Origin: Neocallimastix lanati (nom. inval.)
Lineage: Eukaryota; Neocallimastigomycota; Neocallimastigomycetes; Neocallimastigales; Neocallimastigaceae
Assembly: GCA_016946835.1 (NCBI GenBank)
Contig: JACVTC010000319.1
Span: 1-47,415 of the forward strand
DNA length: 47,415 nucleotides
Direction: 5' to 3'
Under the pieces are notes generated by a model. The model had not been told where the DNA came from. It searched no databases and was given only the letters and a program-made list of their open reading frames with translations. This document shows, piece after piece, positions 10,346 through 21,694 of this stretch (positions are counted from its first letter, which is position 1; each line of letters begins with the position of its first letter). The position numbers and the translations under genes were made by a program.

Positions 10346-12179
10346 CTAAAACAATTAATTTATTTTGTTTGTTTAATAAAAATTATTTATAAAATAAAAT
10401 AAAAATTTATTATATACAATATAATACAAAAATATTATAAATAATTTTTATATTGGTAATTTTTTTTTTTTAATAAAATAATTTATTATTTAAAATAATT
10501 AAATACTTTATTATTTTTCGATTTTCAAAAAAAAACGTTGAAAACTTCCAATGAAATTTATATTTTTTTAAGCAATAGAGTTAACTGAAATTAATCATAT
10601 ATTTTATATAAAAATTAAAATAAAATATTTAAAAAAAAAGTTTTAGTAAAAAATGTTATATTAAAAAAAATAAAAAAATATGATTATTGAAATTTTAAAA
10701 AGTAAGTTTAAAATAAAACCATCTAGGAAAAAGTAAATTTTAGAAATTTAATAAAGTTTATTTATACTTTATTATTTTTTTTATTTTATTTCAGTAAATC
10801 ATTTATTCTTTATTATTATTTTTTTTTAATTTTTTATTCAGAAAAACACTTAACTTTAGAAAATGGTAATAATGGATTTTCTTTTAGGTGTAATTAAAAG
10901 CTAATTTTATTATTATTTATTATAATAAAATAGTATAAAATTAAAATTTAATAAAGATAAATGTCTCTTTGTTAAATTATTTTTTTTCATATTATATATG
11001 GAATAAAATTGTATTTTTAACTTTTCTTTTTGATATTATGTATAAGGAAATTAAAAATAATTAACTATCAGTAAAAGTAAATTTTAATTATGCTTAATTA
11101 CAGAAATGGTTATTTCCTTAAATCTGGAATGTTGGAATATAAAGTTTTAAGTTTAATTAATAAAAGTTAAAAAAAAAAAAAATTTTTATTACATTTTAAT
11201 TTAATAATATTTAACATTTGAATATATTATTATTTTTTTTATTTAAATACATAAATTATTTTTTTATTAATGTTTATATTTGAGTGTATATTTAAAGTTT
11301 TTATTAAATAAAAAATAAATTATAAACAAGGAATTCTATAAGTAATTGTAATTAAAAGTAGTCGAAAAAAAGTTTAAAATAAAATATTCATAAGTGTAAT
11401 TAATATTAATTACAAAATAATAAAATCATAAAATAACAAAATTATAAATATATAAATAAAAAATTTATTTAATTTAAATCATTATTTATTTTTTATAATT
11501 TATCTACATATATATAGAATAATTTTAATCTTTTAGTTTAATTTTTTTTTTTTTATTTTTTTACTTTCACCTTTTTATTTTTTAAATAATTCATTACTTA
11601 CTATTTTCAACTAATATTTCAATTTAAATCTCACACTTGGAACTTATTATTTATAATATTTGGTAGTGATAAAAATTAAAACTAATTATAATTAATGTTT
11701 CAATTAAAAATTTTTTTAAGAATTAAAGTCATTCATAATAAATTCCAAGTCATTCATAAATCATTTTAATAAATTTTAGAAAAATTATAGTATTATTAAA
11801 AAAAAAAAAATCATTAATAAAATTTATTTCGAAAACTTTATAAATGAGAATGGCAAAAATGAATAACTAAAATTTTTAATTTAGTTTAAAGAAAAAAGAA
11901 ATAAAAAAAAAGATAATTAAAAATTAAGATTTTATTATTTATTTCATATGTAACAGACCCTTAATAAATTTTTTAAAATTAAAATTTAAATAGTTATTCA
12001 GAAGTTTAATCTTCATTTTTATTTTTATTTTTTACTCTTTTTTTTTTATTTAATTTTACTAAAATAAAATTTTTTATTATTTTTATTAATTTTATTATTT
12101 TTATTTATATTTTATAATAGAAATTTTAAAATTATTTTATTATAATTAAATAAATAATAATTTTTTTAAACCAAATCAT

Positions 12180-12420
12180 TAATTCAACATTTAATTTAGT
12201 AAAGTTTAATAATAAAAGTTAAAAATAATTTTTTTTCCTTTTTTGAATATAAAAAATTTTTTATTAATTAATTAAATAAAATATTATAAATTAAAGTTTT
12301 AGTGGAATTTTAAAATAATATAAATTAAATTTAATTTAAATTAATTAAAATTAATTAAATTAAATTAAAAATATTTTAGACTTTAAATAATATAAAATAT
12401 TTATTTATTGAAACATTTTT
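12180..12420. repeat. Dispersed repeat of about 240 bp, copy 1
   Basis: An element running from 'aagtttaataataaaa' through 'ccttttttgaatataaaaa' to an AAACTTTAAA...ATAAAA end recurs at 15130-15370, partly at 15735-15850 and at 25195-25430. Two of these are accounted for by the segmental duplication, but the 15.1- and 15.7-kb copies lie downstream of gene A and are extra. Confidence 0.65.
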
Positions 12421-12605
12421 TAATAGAGAACAAAATTATTATAAAAATCTTTAATATTTAATCTTTAATATTTAATATTAAACGAAATATATATATATAT
12501 ATATTTTTTTTTTAATTTTATTTTTATAATAAATAAATTATAATATATGTAAAAATTTATTTTTAAATTTTATTATTTTTTTATACAAATGATAAAAATA
12601 TTTTT

Positions 12606-12647
12606 GAGAGAGTATAAATAATATTTTTGAAATAATTATACTCTCTC
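12606..12647. repeat. Inverted repeat at the duplication junction
   Basis: Twelve-base arms GAGAGAGTATAA and TTATACTCTCTC flank an 18-nt loop. It sits immediately before the start of unit 2. Part of the sequence resembles the dead scaffoldin fragment near 735-760 (its 'YTLSYITNNIFE' stretch). Confidence 0.75.
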
Positions 12648-15129
12648 CTATATTATTTCAATATTACGGAGTACAGATTAATAATTTTTTATTTCAAAAT
12701 AAAAATAAATATCAATGGATAAAAAGATTTAAGTCTCTTTTTTTCTTAAAATTTTATTATTTTTATTTTTTTTTTTTTTTTTTTGATAAATAAAATATAA
12801 TCAGATTTATAATTATTTCTAACTATTTACAGTTGTTTATTTTTCAAATTCTCAAAACTTATCTGCAGGGAATGAAAATAAAAGAATGTTGAGAATATAC
12901 AATAATTTATTACAATAATTAAAAAAAAATTATATTAATAATAGTAATCCTCTTCTTCATTTATTCTAAAAATTTTGTAATTTATCTTAGTCAAAAAATT
13001 TTTTAAACTTTATTATTTTTTTTATGTTTATTATACAATGATTTACAATAATATATGAATTTAATATTAAGATTTTGTAATAAATCGACAAAAAATATCC
13101 AATTTTATATTAATATTATTAAATTTATTTTCTATTTAATATTGACATAGGAATATTAATATATTCTATTATTTTAAACTATTCAAAATAAAATTAAAAA
13201 AAAATTTGTTACAAATTTCTTTTTTTAAAAAGACTTCATTATGCAATAAATTCATTAATGAAAAATAAAAAGTAATAATAATAATTAATTAATTATCTAT
13301 TATAATTCACCCATAAATAGAAAAAAAACTATATATAATAAATTTAATATGTAAAATAAAAAATTATTTTTTTTTTTTTTGGCTTTAAAATCAAAAAATT
13401 GAAAAATTTCATAAATATCCAAAAGGTTAGTATTTGAATATCTGAAATTTCTTTTTCACCCTTATATTTTTTTTTTTATTGTGATTATCTTAGTCAAAAA
13501 ATCAAAAATTAAATTGTGATTATATGCTTGTCAATACACAGATTGAGTAAGACTATTATTTGTTTTCTGATATATTACTCCTCTTATATCGATTCGTATT
13601 TTTCCACAATCTATTATGTTTATATTAATTAAATAGTCTGTTGAACCTTTACCATTGGTCCCAAGAATTTTTATTCTCATGTATTCACTTAAAAAAAATA
13701 GTCAAATAAAAAGATTTTACAAGTTTATTCTATTAAATTAAGCTGATTTTTAATTAATAATTAATTATTATTTGTATTAGTATTATTAGTATTATTACTA
13801 TTATGATTATAATAAATAATAATAATAATTATTATAATTTATTATTTATTATTAGTATTATCTTTATTATTATTAACAAAAAAAAATAGAATATGTATAA
13901 AAATTGAAAGAAGAAGTATTAAATTTGTATTAAATGAAATTTTTTATTCATAAAAAAGTCAATAAATTTTTATCAATAATAATAAATGATTAATATTGAT
14001 AAAATTCTGTATATAAAATTAACATTACTCAAACGAAAAAAATTGTATTATCTACAATTGCTTTAATAATTTTCTCTACATATAGTATTCCACTTAGAAC
14101 AAAAAACAAATAAATAAACAAAAAAAATTAGAAAATTTTTAAATTTATTAATCTTTTATGTAATTAATTTAAGCTAGTCAGTTAAACTTAATGAAAGAAT
14201 AATATTATCATATTATATAAATTAAAATAAAAATAAATAGTAAAGTGCTATCTTCAACAGCAAAAATCAAAGCAAAACCTAGAATTCATTATATTAGAGA
14301 AAAAAAAAAATTTATAAAATTAGAATATATTCAATCACAAAATAATTTATGAAATATTTAAATAACACTCATATGGAAATACTCAAAAATTCCTTATTAT
14401 ATAAAATTGAGGATTTAAAATTTGAATTCAATAAATTATAAAAAGTTAATTTCAAATAAAAAGCATTTAAGAAATATAAGAAAATTTAAAATCTTAATAA
14501 AGTTTGTTATTATTTTACTTTATTATTTTCTTTTAATTTTAATTCATTAAAGCATTCCACTTAAGAATAGATAACTTTAAATTTACATTTAGAAATAATT
14601 AAAAGTTAAAATAATTCAAAATTTAAATTTTTATATTATCATTATTTAGTTAATATTTTAATCATATTTTTTTTAATATCAAATTCAAAAAATTAGAAAT
14701 AATAATATTTTAATATCAAGTTCAAAAAAATAGAAATAATAATATTTTTTTATTGTATCTGTTTTATATAAAAAAATTAAAAATATTCAAAAATTATTTT
14801 ATTTTCTTTTCTTTTATTATTATAAATCATTATTTAGATTATTATAAAATTATTTGTAATATTAATATCTATTTTTTATTTATTTTTAATTATATTTAAA
14901 GTATAAATTTTTAATCTTTATTAGATTATGTAAATTAATTTTACTATCAGTTTTTATGCTTAAATGCTTTTTTTAAGTTAAAATGTTTTCATTTTTTTAA
15001 AAATTAAAGTTATAAACAACGAATTGCATAAAAAATTATCACAAAATATAAACAAAAAAAAAAAAAAATAAAAAACTATTAAATAAAATTAATATAAATA
15101 AAATAAATATTTTTTTGAATATTAAATTA

Positions 15130-15370
15130 TATATAAATTAATTTATAAAGTTTAATAATAAAAATTAAAAATTAATTTTTTTTCCTTTTTTGAATATAAA
15201 AAGTTTTTTTTTATTAATTAAAATATAAAATATTATAAATTAATGTTTGTGGGAAATTTCAAATTAAATTAATTTAAAATAAATTAAAATAATCTAAATT
15301 TTATTAAAAAATAAAAATTTTTTAAACTTTAAACAATATAAAAAATTATTATATTGAAATATTTTTAAGT
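15130..15370. repeat. Dispersed repeat, copy 2 (and partial copy to 15850)
   Basis: Same order of motifs as at 12180-12420, in the 3' flank of gene A. A second, shorter piece follows at about 15735-15850 ('attataaattaaagtttgat'). Confidence 0.6.
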
Positions 15371-15883
15371 TATTTTACTAAAGAAATCAAATTTAATAAA
15401 TGATAAAAAAAAATTTTTATTATTATATTTTAATTATTCTATTGGCAATTATTTAGAACTGTTAAAATATAAATATTGAAGTTTTGTATATATAATATTA
15501 AGGAGTTTTGTGATATATTTTAATCTATATATTTTCAGGTATAAAACTAATAATATATTTGTGTAACCTTAATAAAATAACTATAAATATTTTATAATAT
15601 AAATCTCTTCAACAACAACTCCTTTTAATAAAATAGACGAAATTAGATTTTCATTTTCTATAAATATAAATAAAACGAACCTTTTACTTTTTTAACAAGA
15701 ACTTTAACAATATTTATTGATTTACTTACTATTTACAATAATATTATAAATTAAAGTTTGATGAAATTTTAAATGAGTTTAATTTTAAGTTAAATTTAAT
15801 TTATAAATATTAATTTTCTTAAACTTTAAAAAATATAAAAAAAAATTATGTTACTTTTAATTTTAATAAAGAAATAAAATATT

Positions 15884-16506
15884 TCAAGGTTCAGAACATA
15901 ATCCATTGTCACATTCTAATTCTAATATACTTTCTTCAATCAAAACTGATGAATTTTCTATATCCTTTGGACAGTTATCTCCTTTATTCATGATTTTGTA
16001 CATTGAGGATGCTGAACTTCCTTCCTTATTAATATATACATACCTTAATCCATTTGTGTATTTAGTATTTAATAAAACAGAGTTCTTATTAACAGTAATA
16101 ATAACATATGGTTTATCATTACTGGTACCGAAAATTTCATTTGTAGTAGAAGATTTATATAATACATAATTTCCTTGATTAGCATCATTTAATTCTACAC
16201 TATATTCTTTATCTGAATAGTTGAGACAAATGGAAATCTTTTCTTTAGAAGTTTCTTCATTAGTGGTCTCTTCATTTGAAGTCTTTTCATTAGAATTCTT
16301 TTCATTATTTTTAAATAATTTTCCTATATTATCTGAAGTACATGAGGTTTCCGTAATTGTATATTCCTCACAAATTATATTCTTTGAACTTCGTTTACAA
16401 ATAGAGATATTATTTTCATCAGAAATAATATAGCCAATAACACCATTTTCTATTTCTATATTTTCTTCTTCTTTTTCTTCTTCATTTTCATTTTCATTTT
16501 CAGTAG
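15884..16506 (-). CDS. Gene A exon 14 (terminal scaffoldin-type domain)
   Basis: 207 codons plus stop. It begins with a short Glu/Asn run, then 'NGVIGYIISDENNISICKRS', 'ETSCTSDNIGKLFK', 'ICLNYSD', 'NSVLLNTKY' and 'LECDNGLCSEP' before TGA. The middle domain matches a recurring domain of the giant scaffoldin, and the end is a bare 'CxNGxC' unit of the same type. No anchor follows. Confidence 0.82.
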
Positions 16507-19500
16507 CTTTAAATGGTATTATATAAATATATTTATACGTAATGAGTAAATAAAAATAAAATAAAATAAATAAAAAAAATAAAAATAAAAATAAAAAAAG
16601 AATAAATTATAAATTTTTTTAACTCTTAGTAATAATTAATTTAGATATGACATAAAAAAAAATTAAAATTATAATAAATGAATATTGATTTTTAAAAATA
16701 AAAAAAATAAAAATTTAAATTTTAATTTATGGATTTAAAAATTAATATTTATGAAATTTTTTTTTCTAATACATTTATTTTTTTTTTATCTTTTTTATAC
16801 AATAAATAAATTTAATTTTAATTCTTTTGAATTGAATTAAAAAAATTTAGAATTATTATAAAAAAAAAAAAAACTTACTATATGATATAGGTATTTCACA
16901 TAGTTCAAAATCATAATATCCAATTCTATTATTCACTGAAATATAACTATCAGTTAAAAGTAAGGCACACAATTGATCATCTATATGATATATATGTAAT
17001 TTTATTTTTATATTTATTTTTTTTATTTCATTTTATTAAATTAATATATAATAAAAAAATATTATAATATTAATTATATTTGTTAATAATTAATGATTCA
17101 AATATTTTAATTAAAGTAAATAATTAATATTTATTATTATAATTACTTTAAAAATAATATAAAAAAACATAATTTAATTTAATCCAAAACTTAAAATGCT
17201 TTTTATAAAATCGTAATATACATACCATTAAAAATGTTATCAAAAACAAAAGTATTACTAACAGATATGATCCAAATATGAGTTTTAGAATTTGTAATGG
17301 CAGTATTATAATCTTCAGAAGATAAAAATATACCGTTATCTTCTAATTTCACTAAATAGACAGAAGCACTGGAATCATCACTAAAGTCAACACCATCCTC
17401 AAAGTCTAATTGGAAAGTAGCTAGATCTAAAACTTTACCATTGGAATTAACAGCTCCCGATATGTTTAATTTGAAGGTAGCTGGATTTAAAACTCCAACT
17501 GTGGTGTCAGGGTCTCCAAATTCAATCTCTTCATTCTTTCCATCAGCCCCAATTCTAAAATATTTATCGCTATATGTCATAACATAACCATAGGTTCTTT
17601 TACATTGAAACTGCATAATTTTACCAATATAAAAACAATTCAAAAGAACTATTGATTCTAAATTTGAAAGGTCGAATGCAATTTTAATTTCAGCTTTTGT
17701 TGTTAAATCAAATATTTTAACACCTTCCGTTAATGTTACTTCTTGTATAGTAGAACAAGCACCATTTTCATCTAGTGTATGAATATCATCTATAATTGCA
17801 TTATTATTTGACAATGGACAATTGAAACCTAGATTTATACCTTTTTTTTTTATGTGAAAAAAATATTATGAAATTATAATATATAATTATTAATTATTTT
17901 TTTTAAAAAAAAAAGAAATAATATAAATTTAAAATATATTCTATTAAAATGAAAATAAAAATAAAATAATTTTTAAAAATTTATTTTCAATTATTTTTTT
18001 TATTTTATTCAGAAGTTTAAATTGTACATTTTATTTTTATCAAAAAATACTTACAATTAGCTGAATCAAATTCAAAATTTCCATATTTATTGATGTATTT
18101 ATAATATATATCAGAATTGCAATTTTCAATACCACTAACAATAACATTAGTGCTAGCATTGATGTATAAAGGTCCATTTCCAACTTTAAAATTTTAGTGT
18201 ATAAAATAATTAAGAAAGAGTAACATTAAAAATTCTTTATTAATATTATTAATATTAAAATATAAGAATTATTTATAAAAAATATATGAAAAAAATAAAT
18301 AAATAAAACTAATTATAAAATTGAAAATAAATTTAAAAAAGCAATCAAAAAATTTTAAAAAAAAAACACAAAATTAATGATAATAAAATTAAACAATAAT
18401 GAAAAAACTATTTTTTTATTTATTTCTTATTTTTTTTCTAATTTTTGAAACTTTTTTTTAATAAATTTACCATTGGTATTGAAAGCTACAATGTTTTCAT
18501 TGCTGAAGCTAATGTAATCATAATCATATCCTTCATATAAAAAGAAATAATCATTACCAGATGTAATATCTTTAGGTGAGCCGTCTTGGATTGTATAAGT
18601 AAAACCAGTACCCGAGTATTTTAATGTACTATGGATACTGTGAAGTCCTTCAAGTCCTTTATTATCTGCTTCTGCTTGAACAGTACAATCAGCATTATTA
18701 GGACATCTTCCTATACTAGAGAAACCTTCTCCATATTTGATATATCCTTTGGTACTCCTACAATCAGCAGATTTACAATTAAATAATTGATATTTTTCAC
18801 TTTCAAGATCGACAGAAGCTAAATCTTCTGTTAATTTGAGTAAAATATCACCATTTCCGTCAAGATCATATACTTTAAAAACATTTAAACCATCATTTGT
18901 TCCATCATCTTTACTACAAACTATTGGATTACCTTCACAAACATAAAGACGATTATGTAAATTAAATATACCAGTCTCAACTATTTAATTTTTAATAATG
19001 ATATAATATTAATATTATATATATATTTTATTTGATTAATAAAATTTTATTTTTTAAAATATGCATTTTTATTTTTCATTAAATAAAAAAAGTTTATTTT
19101 AATTTTATTTAGTTTGAATTCGTATAAATTTATATATATAAATATTAAACCTTTTTATTATATAAGAATTAAAATATTAATTTTAAAAAAATTTTAAAAA
19201 ACAAAAAAAAAAAAATTTACCAATTGATACAGATATTCTACATAGACCATCAATATTACATATGTATACTTTGTCGAAGGAATCAATAGCCTTACTTGAA
19301 TTAATATATTTAGATTTTAAGGCATAGAATTCTCCTTTTATTTGTTTTTTTTTTTTTTTATATCAATATATTAAATTTTAATTAAAAGAATTAATATTAA
19401 AATATTTATTATTCAATTTATTTTAATAAAATAATATTATTATAGTAGGTATTATAAAAATAATATTTAAAAATATAATATATAATTCTTTTAACTTAAT

Positions 19501-20892
19501 TCATACCAGCATATAAATTTTCAATAATAAAAGTATTACTGACCGCCTTGATTATAATATGTGTATTAGATCCAACAATGGCATTATTATAATCTTCAAC
19601 GGATAAAAATATACCATTATTTGCTAATTTGACAAAATAGTTTGAAGCATTGTCATCAGAAACAAATTCAACACCATCCTCAATATTTAATTTAAAAGTA
19701 GCAGGATTTAAAACTCCAGCTGTGGTATCAGCGTTTCCTTCTACAACCTCTTCATTTTTTCCATCAGCTCCAATACGATAATAATTAGTACCAGTTTTTA
19801 CATAACCATAGGTTCTTACACATTGAATATACCCACTTCTATCATCATAAGAGCAATTAAAAAGTACAATTTTTTCTAAATTTGAAAGTTCGCTTGTAGT
19901 ATCAGCTTCTTTCATTGTTGTAAAATCAAAAATTTTAACCCCTTCCTTTGATGATATGGTTATTGGTTCTGCAGTAGTACAAGCTCCATCATCATCTAAT
20001 GAATAGATTTTGTTATCTTTATAACAATACTTGCTTGCCTCCTTACCTGAACTGCAACTTTTAATAGTTGCATTTTCACATTCTGTCAAAACTGTAATTA
20101 ATTAAGAATATGAAAATTAAAATTAAAATTAAAATAAAATTAAAAAACAAATAAAAACTAAATTATGAAATATTTTTATAATTAACATAAATAAATAATT
20201 TAAATTTGATATGAAGAAAAACAATAATTACAATTTCCAGTAGTGGCCTCAGGGTTTTTACCTTTTTTTTTTTATTTATTTTTAGAAAAAAAAATATAAA
20301 AGATATAATAAGTTGATATTTATTTTTTTTTAAAAAAAAATAACATGTTAAATATTTTTTACAAAATGAATATAGAAATTATTTTATCTTAAAAGAATTC
20401 TTTATTAAATATTTTAGTTCAATAGTTAAAAGTATATTTTTAGTTTTATTAAAATAACTTACACACAACTGAATAATAACTATTTATTTTAGTATAATCA
20501 ATGACATAACGATAATAAATATTAGAATTACAATTTTCAGCACCTTTACCAACGACATTTGTACTAATAGTGATGTATATGCTAGAATTCCAATTTTTTT
20601 TAACTAAATTTTAGTTGAAACATAAATAAAAATTATATTCCATTTTTTATTGTTTTTTTTTTTAATTAAAAAAATTATTTAAATATGAATTATATATAAT
20701 AAATATAAATATAAATTGTTAGTTATAATAATAAAAAAAAATAAATATGTAATTTGAAATAAATTTAAAAAAATTAAAAAATGGAATTAAATAATATATA
20801 TTTATATAAATATTAATAAAATAATAATATAATTTTTTTTTTTTTTTTTAAAATTCTTTGTTTAATTTTAATTATATTTTTAATTTGAATAT

Positions 20893-20923
<31 letters not shown>

Positions 20924-21663
20924 ATTTACCATATTTTTCGAAAGCTACAAAGTTTGCGTTTCTGAATAGAATATAATCATAATTGGAATTTGAATCAACA
21001 AAGAAATAGTCATTTTCACTAGTAATATCTTTAGGTTCACCACCTTTAGCTGTATAAGTAAAACCACTGCCTGAGTATTTTAATGTACCAGCATTTCCTG
21101 TTAATCCTGTCTCATCTGTTCCAGATTGAACAGTACAGTTATCATTTTCAGTACATTTACATGTATTAACGAGATCTTTTCCATAGTTCATATAACCACT
21201 GGTACGATCACAGTAACTATTTTTACAATGGTATATTTGATATTTTTCATTTTCAGGATCGAGAGAATCTAAATTTTCAATTAATTTGAATAAAGTATAA
21301 CCATTTTCATCGATATATTCTTTGAAAACATTAATATCATCAATAGCTTCATCTTCATATTTACAAATTATTGGATCACCTTCACAAACATAAAAATCTA
21401 ATGGATATCCAACAGTATATTTAAAAACGTATTTACCAGCCTTAACTATTTACTTTTTAATAATGATATAATGGAAAATTTATAAATTTTTTTTTTTTTT
21501 TTGATTAATATATTTTAATTTTTTTTAAAAAGTTTTTATTCATTTTAATTCAAAATTATAAAAGTTTATTTTAATTTTTTATTTCACTTGAATTTAAATA
21601 AATATATATATATATATATTTAATTTTTATTTGAATTAAAAAAATTTTTTATATTGAATTAAA

Positions 21664-21694
<31 letters not shown>

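Larger units (their letters stand above)
1230..12485. repeat. Tandem segmental duplication, unit 1 (with gene B)
   Basis: Non-coding flanks and genes match unit 2 in the same order and orientation. Paired landmarks: 'cagattaataattttttatt' at about 1272 and 12673; gene stops at 4097 and 15884; gene starts at 10345 and 23178; 'cttaaatctggaatgttgga' at about 11116 and 23976. Offsets grow from about 11.4 to 12.9 kb, showing indels since duplication. The ends are approximate. Confidence 0.85.
10346..15883. other. Non-coding AT-rich spacer between genes A and B
   Basis: Holds the 5' flank of gene B, the duplication junction at about 12.49-12.65 kb with a hairpin, and the 3' flank of gene A. No exon-like sequence with the composition of the neighbouring genes was seen. 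Part of the flank at 15.48-15.72 kb has no obvious counterpart in unit 1. Confidence 0.65.
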
